Positions 1 to 10,923 of a stretch of 64,000 nt of DNA are shown in pieces; the stretch's first letter is position 1, and every line of letters begins with the position of its first letter. The DNA comes from Adineta steineri (lineage: Eukaryota > Rotifera > Eurotatoria > Adinetida > Adinetidae), in assembly GCA_905250115.1 (NCBI GenBank), contig CAJNOI010000106.1, forward strand, positions 62,001 through 126,000, written 5' to 3'. The notes beneath the pieces are model-generated. The model did no database searches, was not told the DNA's origin, and was given only the letters and a program-made list of their open reading frames with translations. Both the position numbers and the translations under genes were made by a program.

Positions 1-534
1 TAATCAGCAAAAAGGTTTGTTTATAAACTATTCTTCAAATTTTCTACATCAATGGGCATGTCACTTCCCATTTATAACTCTCTGCTTCTATATTTATTTA
101 TAATAAGTTATAAGTATGTGGAATAAATTTTATCAACATACTCATAATAGCTTTCAATATATCCTCATATTAGTTTATATATATATATAATAAATTTCAA
201 GTAGATGTGCAAAGATATTTTTGCTTTTATATAATCGATTCTAATATAAAAAAAACACTTTATATATGTATCATAACGGACAATTGAACTCGTTATTTCA
301 ATAGTAGGGTATAGAACTAAACCTTCTTTTTTTGTTCGATTAAATGATAAATGCCAAATCTTTATCTAAATATTGTATGTAAACACTTATTGTTGGTCAA
401 AATTGCTTTCTTTATCTTTATTTTATTTTACTGACCCATCATTGTCTTTACATATTTGGCTTTTATTGTTTGTATTGCATGATATTCTATGTCGTTTCAT
501 TTACATCAAAGAATTTATTCGTACAGAAAAAAGA
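1..534. other. AT-rich leader, no gene resolved
   Basis: Very AT-rich sequence with homopolymer runs and a TA repeat near 178-190. No convincing coding sequence is seen. An upstream exon of the SORBS-like gene could lie here or left of the window, because an acceptor-like CTTTATAG ends at 568. Confidence 0.4.
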
Positions 535-3247
535 ATGTCGTGTGTAAATGATAATTTTTTCTTTATAGACGAACAACCAAATCCATATAAACCAACATAT
601 ACATTTCCGGAACAATTTAACGGTGATTTTGACCATTTGGAAGATTATATACGTAAAACAGCCTCAACTAAAGTTGATAGTAAGATTAAAGATAATAGTT
701 ATCTTAGATTATAGAAATAAATTATTTTACATTAGATAATATTTCTTCGTCACCTGTACGAACATCAACTGCAAATATGAAGTAATAGATAAACTAATAC
801 TTTTGAACATATATATAATATTTTTTTTTATTATCTTATCTTAGTGATCATCAAACGATTTCAAAACGAAATCAAGAAAAAACAATACGTTTTAATGATC
901 ATGTCACAACTTCAATTATTCCTTCACCACCAGTAGCAGAACGAACTAAATCAGTAAGTAAAAATCAAAGACATATTTATACATCTGTTCATTAATTCTT
1001 GTAGACTATTGATACTCCGGCATTGCCTATAACGACTAATTCAAGATCAAACACGAACCATCCGTAAGTTTATGAATAGAAATTAATCTATAATGTTTAT
1101 TATTATTCTTAGTATTCAAACATCACCACCGCCGCCACCTCTACCACCTTCAACAACAACAACATCATCATCATCGTCATCAACAGATGATGAACAAAAA
1201 TTAATCTATAAACGAGTGTTACGTGGTGGAGATATACCATCAGCCGGTTTACAAAGGCATATCATTAACAATCGAGGTAAGCATATGGTTGTTTTTTATT
1301 TGAATAAGAATATAGAGGCAACAGCTGTAGTTGAAAGGGAATAGAAAAAAAAAAGTGGAATAGTAATCTAAAGTTTAATCACTATTGTATTGTATGTTGA
1401 TGATGAAAGTCGCATCTTCATCCATACAGCGTCCTTTAAATCTTACTAATCATTTACAATCATCACCAAAACTATTTGCTTATTATTCCGTACATTGGGA
1501 ACAAAATCAAACAAATCAGTTGCATGATCTAATTGATCATGATGTACATTTTGAAATCAATTCATGTTTATATTTTCAAAATAAAAATGATGTTAATAAT
1601 ATCGATAATAATGATGATGATGATGATGACGATGAATGGGAACAAATACATGAAGATGGTTGTGGATATGTCATAACTTATCCTCCTCATATACATCCAA
1701 CAGATAATTTACAAATATATAATTTTGATCGTAAAAAAAAATTTCTCTTAACATCGAATGATGTTTATTTAAACAGTAAGAAAAGTTATACTATTTATTC
1801 GATTAAAATTATTACATTAGAAACGAATGTAATAATAAATAACATTCGGGAACAAAAAAAAAAAGGATGATTTATTGATCGAGTAATAAAATCAGAAAGA
1901 TCAAATATTCTCAATTTTTTTTGTTCATTCTTATCAGCCTATATTTCGATGAGAATGTGTCAAATAAATGGCGAATGAATGCACTTAACCTTTTTACTAG
2001 TTACTCTTTTTTCATTTTTATCTGCTTACATCATTCAAGACACTTTCAATTTCATCAGTATGCATACTTTACATTTTCTCTTTTTTTTTGAAAGTCTACA
2101 TCTTGAGATGCTTATGTAGTGCACAACGAAACCATTGAACAGTAACATCAAAGAATATAGGAATATGTACAATATACATATGTATATATACTCGTCTTTT
2201 TTATGATTATGAGAAAAAGAGTTAGTATGTGGTAACCTTGAGAGATAGTGAGAAGGTTTTCTTTTAGTTGCTGCTTTCAACCTCCTTCTAATGAAACATC
2301 TGTCTTGTATCGTTGGATATCCATAAATATAATGTGTGATTAGTTGAAAATGGAAAAGAAGTGTAAGAAGAAAAGAGTTGCATATTGATATGTAGATTGC
2401 ATAAATAAATACGACCTCGAAGACTAGTAGAACCGCATCACGGTAAATCATAAAATCAATAAGAACGAATGCAACCGTTTCTTTCTTTTTTTTTCCACAG
2501 ACCAATTACTATTAATGATTAATACTTGCACCTGTGGTTTATTGTGTCGCGTATTTTCACATAACATACGTAGAATATATATATATCTCGTTTTGATCTT
2601 TCTTCTTCTACTTGACTAATTAGTTACATCAATCTGTTTTTTCTATTGACAACTATATACATATCTTGTGCATTTTCTGTGTAAATATTATATTTCATCT
2701 TTATTCTATTTTACGTTTTGTATTCAATCGGCTTACATTCTTATGATTTTGCGTAATATTTCACTATACAAAAAAAGTAATATAAAACGCGAATATATGC
2801 GTGCGTTTTTCATCGTAATAACTACAAAAAAAAAAGAAAGAAAGATCGGCGGATATACATATATGTATTTGAGATGCTTTGATGACAAATCGGTGTATGT
2901 GCCTATGTGAGCACATAGAGACAGAGCATCAACATCAAAGCATACACATGCATGCATAAAAAAAAAGAACACTTATTGACACATATTTACATGAGTATAG
3001 GCGTCGATAGGCAAAGGAGAGAAGAAAATCTAAAGCGAAATACTTCCATAACCATATATCGACACTATTGTACATTTACTTTAGTTTCTTCGCTTGTTTT
3101 TTTCTCTCCCTTCCTCTTCTCTTTTTTTTTGGCCATTTTTTCATCTTTACTTCTTGCTATTCTGTCAGCGTCACACTGCGACGGTGATCATCGTGAGAAA
3201 GCCCGTATACATTTTTTTTTTGTATATACAGAAGAAGAAAGGAAGAA

Positions 3248-3281
<34 letters not shown>

Positions 3282-6200
3282 CGAGCGAGAGAGAGAGAGA
3301 AAAAAAGAAAGGGAAGAAAGAAAGCTCACAAGTAATTAACGAATAGAAGACAAAGAAGAAATAGTTAGAAGAACTACATTTTATATGTTCGAAGCACACC
3401 TTTACAATTAGACTAAGAGCAACATCGATTATCACCGCTGTCAATCCAGCATATATATATATACATATACATGTACATCCATTCATGATACTTCACTTGT
3501 AGATATATAGACGCAAACGTTTCTTTTCTTTTTCTCGTTTCGCTTTTATCGCTATCATTCCTACGATACGTTGAGAAGAAAAAAAAGCGGCAATCGTCCA
3601 GGTAGTGCGCACATATTATATATACGCCGGACCATCATCATATTACAAAGATTCGGATGAGCGCTTGTCATCTATAATAATTGTGCGATCAACCATATTG
3701 ACGTAAGAATAAACGGGAACAACTGTCGTTCTTAATATATCCATTGTTCGAAGAAAAAAAATGACAGACAATAAAGATGTTAACAATACGGAAACTAATG
3801 CTAATAGCGCATCTGGAGATGGCATTGATGAACTCGTTAATATTGTTAATAATCATCTTAATCCCGTTAGTTCGACACCCTCAACCGTCAATACAACAAG
3901 TGGTTCGGCACGTACACATAGTCCACCATTAATGGGCACATCGGCTCGTGCAGCTAAACGTCGAGTTGATAATGATATTACACCAGTGCGTATTGAGGGT
4001 ACAGATACGTATAATCAACAATTACAACATCATTATCAAAATGTTCGACAAATTTTAGAAGATCAACAAAAACAAGCACAACCAACACCAACTGTTGAAG
4101 CAGCACCAGAAACTCGACATTCTTTTAGTTCTAAACGAGATTATTTCGAACAACGTTTCAAAACTCCACCACCTACATATGATGCTCCACCATCTCGACC
4201 ACAACAACAACCACAAAAAATAATTACAACAATTACAACAACAACTACATCATCAGCACCATCATCATCAATTGCACATGATCGAACAAGTTCATCATCA
4301 AATGAATCACCATCTGTTGATCGTGTTCTTGAACAAGCAGTTGAATTACAAAAAATGAGTAATATTAATTCTACTAAACATGATTCTATAACACCACTTA
4401 TTGTGGAACGTACAGAAGAATATCAAGTTTTTCTAAATTCTGTCAATCATGAAGTTCGTCGTACACCAAGTATAGCACGTACAACTATTGTTTCTCCTAC
4501 TAAAACTGGTCATGCAACAGATCTTGATCAAGCGCAAGCACAAGTTGAACATACAACGGATGATCATCAAGCTATACAAAATTTGACTCGTGCACTTCAA
4601 GAACATAATGTAACAACAATTAATGAATATAAGCGTTTACCATCATCTAATCCATCGTCGCCAACGACATTACCATCAACAGTTTTTTTCGATCGTACTA
4701 ATTTACCTGTAATATCAAATGAATTTTCAGTTATTGATGCATTACTTAATAATCCTATAGGAACAAATGATGCTCAATATAATAGTCTATTGAGTATACG
4801 CTACAATGATATAATGACAAATTTACGAAATCCAGAATATTTAAATTCATTGAAACAACCACCAAAACCGACTAAACAATCGAAAAAACAACCAAAAGAA
4901 AAAAAAGTAAAAGAAAAAAAACCAAAAGAAAAGAAATCAAAGACGACAACGCCATCGACGACAGATACTGTTGAACATGCTGCTATAACACCTCTTATAC
5001 ATACTTCCGAGCAATTACAAAGTCAAATAACAGAACAACCACTTACCACTAATGCTACTACTACTACTACCACTACTACTGATACTACTACTACCCCTGT
5101 TGCGTCATCAGAACAAACTCCATTAATTGATCCAAAAGAAAAGAAAAAAAAAGATAAAGAAAATAAAAAACAAATTAAAACTAAGTCGAAACAAAAATCT
5201 AAAAATGGAGATTATGAAGTCCTCGATGCTATCATCGGTAGTCCTGTATCTATTCATCTTCCAGATTCTTATCTGGTCAAGTATAATGTCAGTGCACCAT
5301 TATCGCAATCATCACCTTCTCAACCTATTCCATCATCAATACCATCTGTAACAACAACAGTAGCACCCGCGCCAGCACCAGCAACAACAATAACATCAAA
5401 AAATGAGAATATTCCTGTACCTGAAAAAAATCAAACACTACATCATCTTGTAAAAATTGTTCATGAACTTCAATTACATAATGCAAGCGCTTTATTAGCT
5501 TCACTTAATACAACATCATCATCATCGTCATCATCAAAAGCAAATACAATAAGAGAAACAAAAGAACCAGTAATTGCAACTAAAGCAACAGTACCTGTTA
5601 TAAATGAAGCTGTTCTACAAAAACCTTCATTTGAACAACAAAAACGTCCAATACTCCAACAAACTCAACCAGAACTACGTCCACAAACTGAAGTAGTAAA
5701 ACCTCGTATTATCTATCGATATATTGATGAATATGGTCGTGTACTTAAAATATCATCAACTCCACCATCACAATTACGTGAACAACCCTCACAACAACAA
5801 TATTCATATCGTAATACAGAACCAGCCTATTTACATGGTAGATATATTGCTGTTGATGATGAACGTCGTCATCCATTACAATCATATGAACAGCGTGCAA
5901 CATGGCAAGGTGAACCAAAATTACCCACGACTGTAACACGTGAAGATTTTGAATTACGAGATAAACGTGTACCACAATTAAGTGAACAATCAATGCCAAC
6001 TTCACGAACAGTACCTGTTTCCGTTGATCAAGATCATTCATCAAAATCTACTTCGTCACAACATCAACATCGTACATACCATTATCCAAATCAACAAAAT
6101 GTTAAATTAGCATGGCTACCACTTTCTTATCAAAATGAACCACCTTATGCACCAACTGGTGGTATTGGTTATGATACAGATTCAACAATTAGTGAACGTT

Positions 6201-9047
6201 CAGCTAGATATCGACCATATGATTATGCACCTAATGAGGGTTCGTATCATTACGCTCATCGACCATCACATTCGGATTACTATTATCATCGTCCATCAGG
6301 TCCATCCTATTATCCACCTCCACCACCGTTACCTTACGGTGGTCGTGGCATATCTCCTGAATATGGTGGTGCACCACGAAATTATATTGAAGTATTTCGT
6401 GGTGGTGATTTTCGTGAAACAAAACCAAGTGAAGTATATTCATTACCATTAAATGAACATATTCGAACATCACCTATTTCCTCAGCAAATAATCGTCATT
6501 CACGTTATGATCAATATCAATCCGAAAGATATGGTTCAATGTCACATCGTCATCATAATAATAATAATAATATGCCATCATCACAATATAGTTATAATTC
6601 AAATACATTACCCCATTCACGATATCAAAATAACATTCCATCATCAACTGTACATACATCATCATCTTATTATTCACATCGTAGTCCATATCAACATCGT
6701 ACAGTTCAAAGTAGTCCGAATCCTGATTATCCGAATTATGTACGACAATCGAAATCATTTGATTATCGTCCATTACGTACAAAACTTCAACGTGAATATA
6801 AAATCACACCTAATTTACTTGTTGATGAATGGGATTATCCACAAACAACTGAAAAAACGAAATATTCAACAACAACAGTATCAAATACAAATCGTAGTGG
6901 TGTTTCATCACCGGATGATGTTTTTATCAGTAATCGAACAAATGAGGCATAAGTTTAACAAAAAATATGAAAAAAAAAGAAAAGAAAGATCGATCGATCG
7001 AGAAAACAAAAGACTATGCTCAATTAGTTATCTTTCTTTTTGCGAATTTCTTGTAAATGATTACATTCATATGTTTCTTTTTTTTGCGATATGTTTTTAA
7101 CTTCATTCATCGATCGTGAGTGATTATTTTTAAACAGAATAGAAACGATACGTGTTTTATCGTAATAGGCATTAAAAACGAAAGTTTTTTTTTTAAATAT
7201 AATGTTATGGTATAATATATACGTGTATAGTAAGAGCATATTATAAAACGAAATAGGTAGGCGACTGTCTCATTAGAAATAGATGCACATCTTCAATAGG
7301 AATGAAAGAAAGAAACAAAACGAAGAGTATATAATATATGTATGTTACGTCGAGATGCTTATGCAATGTATCACTTGTTTTAATTCATATATTGAAATAG
7401 TTACTAGCTAATACTTGACGTTCAAGTAGATGAATACGCCAAAAGTAAAGGTATATATTTTTCTTGGATAATTATATAATCACATCCATTGAACAAATAA
7501 ACAGTTTTCACTATGTATTAAGACAAAACAAGGTCATTACTTACTCTATTGATTTATGTCTTTCTTGACAAAATAATTATAACAGATGTATATAGAATAA
7601 AAAAAATCAATTTCTAACAAGTATTGACTGAAAAAAAAGTCCTTGTACATATCAACTTAGAAATAAGCTTTTTTCTTTTTTAATCCTTTTATTTTACAGA
7701 ATTTCGATGGCATGTTGGTAAGTATATATAAGTAAAGAGGGGTAATTATCTATTTTGTTCACATGTTTTCACTATAGAGCCATCTTTTGGCTTCGATAAA
7801 AATCGTTATAAATTCTCATTATCATCACTTTCCCGTCATCGTAAGTTTTGTTGTATTCATAGACCTATATGCTTATAACTAAACGATATTCTAACGAAAG
7901 CAACAATGCTTTCCTTCCGAAAAAATCTTAAATATTTCTTCGGATGAATTCCATATTCATTATTTTTATATAATATTGAATTTATTTTGACAAAAATCTA
8001 TTTTTTCATAGAAAAAACAACTGATCCCGATCATTCAGAATCAAAATTACAATCGTAAGTTAATATATTAATCTTGTCACGTGTTAATTTATTCTATTTT
8101 TAGAACAATCAATGATTCTCAACCGATTTACACAGCACTTGCTTTACATAATTTTTATGCTCAATCTAATAGGTTCGATTGATATATTCTCAAGTTTATA
8201 TATATATATATTTCTTTTGTATTATAAAGAGAATTATCATTTAAAAAGGGCGAAATTATTCAAGTTATCCGTCGTATTAATGATGATTGGCTCGAAGGTG
8301 AACATCAAGGTTTAAAAGGTATATTTCCTATTAATTATGTTGAATTATTTCCCTATGAAACAATTGAACAAAATCAATACAATGAAAAAGAACAACAAAT
8401 CGAAGGTGAAGCTATTGTTAAATATGATTTTATACCACAAAAAACAGTTGAATTACAATTACGAAAAGTTTGATATAATATATATTCTATTTATAATCGA
8501 TTTGATTCAATGGATTTTTAATAGGGTGAAAAAGTTATTCTATTACGTAAGCTTGATAATAACTGGTATGAAGGACGAATTAATCATATCGAAGGTATAT
8601 TTCCTGGAGATTATATTGAAATAATACGAGAACCAAAAGGTAATAGAATAAATTTTATTTTCAAATTTCCATTTTTTGTTAATTAGATAATACATTAAAT
8701 CAAAATATGCCTAAAAGTGTATTAAAAAATCCTACGGAATTACAACAAACAGCGATTGAAAAAATCAATCTTGTACCAGAATTAAAATTTACTATACAAA
8801 AGTAAATTACATATATATGCACACATACATACAAATATCGTTTATTAATATGTTTAGATGTCAAGTACTTTATGATTATACTCCACAGAATATTGATGAA
8901 CTTGAACTTCATGTTGGAGATATTATTGATATACTTGAAAAATGTGATGATGGATGGTATTGTGGAATAATGGAAAAATCAAATTATGGAAATAATATGA
9001 AATTTGGAACATTTCCGGGCAATTATGTTAAAATCTTATCTACTTAA
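535..9047 (+). CDS. SORBS/CAP-like adaptor with three C-terminal SH3 domains
   Basis: Fourteen exons are proposed: 535-679, 736-781, 845-953, 1005-1063, 1113-1276, 1410-1775, 7700-7717, 7778-7840, 8012-8054, 8104-8172, 8230-8467, 8525-8640, 8688-8801 and 8858-9047. The lengths sum to 580 codons including the stop, and every junction keeps frame. The C-terminal half holds three SH3 domains (ALxxF/ALYDY type start, a W in the n-Src region such as DDWLEG, NNWYEG and DGWYCG, and a GxFPxNYV-type end). Three terminal SH3 domains are the layout of the sorbin/CAP/vinexin adaptors, which link focal adhesions and signalling to actin. The N-terminal part has a Pro run at about 1128-1152 and [10 protein letters not shown], which may be a degenerate sorbin-homology segment. 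The exon at 1410 has a weak acceptor. The start is uncertain: ATG 535 is in frame, but an acceptor at 567-568 could replace it. Intron 6 (1776-7699) is very long and contains the 3761-6952 ORF, which may be an alternative first exon. Confidence 0.6.
1776..3760. other. Long intron / promoter region with low-complexity tracts
   Basis: No gene is supported here. The stretch lies inside the proposed long intron of the SORBS-like gene and upstream of the 1,063-codon ORF, so it probably includes that transcript's promoter and 5' leader. It is rich in homopolymers and TA/CT/GA tracts. Open frames on both strands are low-complexity readthrough. Confidence 0.4.
3232..3325. repeat. GA-rich microsatellite
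   Basis: About 90 bases of nearly pure purine made of GA and GAAA units with two GAGC interruptions near 3281. It explains the Arg/Glu and Ser/Leu repeat frames on the two strands, which are not genes. Confidence 0.85.
3761..6952 (+). CDS. Large low-complexity protein, possibly an alternative N-terminal exon of the SORBS-like gene
   Basis: A single open frame of 1,063 codons from ATG 3761 to TAA 6950. The product is mostly disordered: Gln/Thr/Ser tracts, a Lys-rich block near residues 368-395, poly-Thr near 430, a Pro run near 860, and a Tyr/His/Arg-rich C-terminal half. I do not recognise a catalytic domain. Segments that look more constrained are a [13 protein letters not shown] stretch near residue 655, a [14 protein letters not shown] stretch near 806, and the last 50 residues ([17 protein letters not shown]). 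Near the end, ATCA|GTAATC provides a possible donor after 6929 in the same phase as the donor after 1775 of the surrounding gene. Splicing to 7700 would add the three SH3 domains in frame. Either this is a stand-alone nested gene ending at 6952, or a long first exon of a SORBS-like isoform. Confidence 0.7.
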   Translation: MTDNKDVNNTETNANSASGDGIDELVNIVNNHLNPVSSTPSTVNTTSGSARTHSPPLMGTSARAAKRRVDNDITPVRIEGTDTYNQQLQHHYQNVRQILEDQQKQAQPTPTVEAAPETRHSFSSKRDYFEQRFKTPPPTYDAPPSRPQQQPQKIITTITTTTTSSAPSSSIAHDRTSSSSNESPSVDRVLEQAVELQKMSNINSTKHDSITPLIVERTEEYQVFLNSVNHEVRRTPSIARTTIVSPTKTGHATDLDQAQAQVEHTTDDHQAIQNLTRALQEHNVTTINEYKRLPSSNPSSPTTLPSTVFFDRTNLPVISNEFSVIDALLNNPIGTNDAQYNSLLSIRYNDIMTNLRNPEYLNSLKQPPKPTKQSKKQPKEKKVKEKKPKEKKSKTTTPSTTDTVEHAAITPLIHTSEQLQSQITEQPLTTNATTTTTTTTDTTTTPVASSEQTPLIDPKEKKKKDKENKKQIKTKSKQKSKNGDYEVLDAIIGSPVSIHLPDSYLVKYNVSAPLSQSSPSQPIPSSIPSVTTTVAPAPAPATTITSKNENIPVPEKNQTLHHLVKIVHELQLHNASALLASLNTTSSSSSSSKANTIRETKEPVIATKATVPVINEAVLQKPSFEQQKRPILQQTQPELRPQTEVVKPRIIYRYIDEYGRVLKISSTPPSQLREQPSQQQYSYRNTEPAYLHGRYIAVDDERRHPLQSYEQRATWQGEPKLPTTVTREDFELRDKRVPQLSEQSMPTSRTVPVSVDQDHSSKSTSSQHQHRTYHYPNQQNVKLAWLPLSYQNEPPYAPTGGIGYDTDSTISERSARYRPYDYAPNEGSYHYAHRPSHSDYYYHRPSGPSYYPPPPPLPYGGRGISPEYGGAPRNYIEVFRGGDFRETKPSEVYSLPLNEHIRTSPISSANNRHSRYDQYQSERYGSMSHRHHNNNNNMPSSQYSYNSNTLPHSRYQNNIPSSTVHTSSSYYSHRSPYQHRTVQSSPNPDYPNYVRQSKSFDYRPLRTKLQREYKITPNLLVDEWDYPQTTEKTKYSTTTVSNTNRSGVSSPDDVFISNRTNEA
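6953..7699. other. AT-rich spacer or intron
   Basis: No coding sequence is seen. It is either 3' UTR and spacer of the 3761-6952 ORF or the intron joining that ORF to the SH3 exons. The 3' end, TTTTATTTTACAG at 7687-7699, is a strong splice acceptor. Confidence 0.4.
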
Positions 9048-10075
9048 AAATAATCAATTTCGAATTAAAAAAAACACTTTTCTTCTTCTTCTCTAAACAG
9101 TGATCTTTAATGTGCTTCATCTTTTTATTTTTTTGTTCTTCTATGCTTACATTAACAGCAATATTTCCTTTCTTTTTTTTTCTTCTCTTTGTATATCTCT
9201 AGTCGATATCTTATATTGAAATTTATTACAATATAGAAGAATATATATTATCACAATTTTCTATTCGGTTGATAACTAATTGTCCCAATCGCTTTTAGGT
9301 TATACTTATCTGTATTATGTAATATTTAACGAGTTATGAATACCCTATTGATGTGAAGATACTACATTTTCACGTGATATCATATTCTCTCTTAAAAGAA
9401 TTGATTTTCAAATTCCTACTTGAAACTTCACACACAAATAGTATATTATGAAAGTTTCACATCTTTTCACTACTTATATGATAAGATACGGTTATGATAA
9501 AAGCGTATCTATCACATCGGTCATAAATAAAAACGTCGATCGATGTGCCTATTTTATAATATACTATCTGTGTTATGAACTATCTTTATGTAATGTTTTA
9601 AGTTAAAATTTAAAAATCAGTTTTCTTGTAAATAGTAAAACAAACAAAAAGATTACATAGATTAATTGTACCGGTAGAAAATGCAAATCAATTTGTGATA
9701 AAAGTACTGTTTGTATAAGTAAAATAATTTAACGTTGTATGCAATTTCTTTTTTTGTCAAGATGTATATATACACGAAACGTAATTGATAGGACAGAAGA
9801 ATGAAAATGCTTTCAACTACTTGAAAACGAATTTAAGTGACTCTTACATCGTAATTTGAACGTGCATCAATGTTTTTTTTATAATAATGTCGAATAGCTA
9901 ATTAACTAAATAAATATTAAAAAGAAATCATTTATATAAAGAACCGAAGGTTATTCTTTGGATGTAAATCATCGATTACACTTGAAATATATTATTATTA
10001 TTAATAACATTAAAATCAAAGTTTATCTTTCATTTAATAAAATTTCAATGATTAACTATAAATTCGAATTCAAAA
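9048..10075. other. Intergenic spacer
   Basis: No supported gene. AT-rich, with a pyrimidine-rich stretch just after the SH3 gene stop (about 9080-9200) that is probably 3' UTR. No repeat or RNA gene is recognised. Confidence 0.35.
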
Positions 10076-10923
10076 ATGACTACTGTAAAAAATCCATTAG
10101 CACGTAAGAATATTTAATATTATATAAAATATATTAGATATATATATATTCCAGGTGCTAGACTATTACAGAATATAACTACAAAACGTACACATACAAC
10201 ATCATTTTCAAATCCACAAACTATTCTACCTAATTATCCTTTGATAATACCATCACAAAATCGTCCAAGAAAAAAACGTGTTCGTTTTCAATTGAAATTA
10301 GAATCAGTCAAAGAAGAAAAAGGTTCATCAGTATCAAACAATAGTAATTCTACTGGAATTATAGCACAATTAGAGAAGAAAACCTTTGATTCTCTTCGAG
10401 AAAGTCGACTATTGCATAGTCCTCGTATTACAAATTTACCAAAACAAGATCATTCATCATCTGCTATTCCAAAAATTAAACGACCATCACGACCTTCATT
10501 ATCACCTGAGTCACAAGACTCATTAGTATACTCACGTTCATTTAGCATGGAAAGTAAGTCATCGGAATTTATTATTAATTTCTTATGTTACTATTACATT
10601 TTCCAGCTTTTATTCATCGACCAGTAAGTCCTCGAAAGGATATAAATAATGGTAAAAGACAATCACCCACATTTTCTGATTCTTCCTCAAAACAACGATT
10701 ACATTTAGCTACTCTATCTCGTTTTATTCAATCAAAAAAAATACCTATTCCTATGAATGATAAAAATTATCTATTACCAATTGTTAAACGAATTGATCTT
10801 ATATCACCCACAATGAAAGAAGCACATTCTAATGAAAAATTAATACAAATAGAAAATTATATTCGAATAAAAACTATGAAAGAACGTTTTCCATCAAAAA
10901 AAGCTTCTTTAAATAATCAATAA
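10076..10923 (+). CDS. Small basic, probably disordered protein with a PP1-docking-like motif
   Basis: Three exons (10076-10103, 10155-10553, 10607-10923) give 247 aa; both introns have GTAAG donors and AG acceptors and preserve frame. The protein is Ser/Lys/Arg/Pro-rich and I do not recognise its family. Near residues 60-66 it reads RKKRVRFQL, which fits the RVxF consensus used by protein phosphatase 1 regulators (basic residues, then V-x-F). Ser-Pro sites are frequent (SLSPES, SPRK, ISPTMK), as expected of a phosphoregulated scaffold. PP1 binding is inferred from a short motif that also occurs by chance. ATG 10076 is the first codon of the open frame and is followed at once by an intron, a common layout here. 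Confidence 0.55.

Noticed and set aside
2035..2505. 156-codon minus-strand frame
   Set aside because: Lies in intron/spacer DNA, begins and ends in homopolymers, has no domain and no splice partners.
3157..3486. Arg/Glu- and Ser/Leu-repeat frames around 3.0-3.5 kb
   Set aside because: Produced by the GA microsatellite.
5127..6782. Several frames overlapping the 1,063-codon ORF on both strands
   Set aside because: His/Ile- and Met/Val-rich shadows of the CAA/CAT-rich coding sequence.
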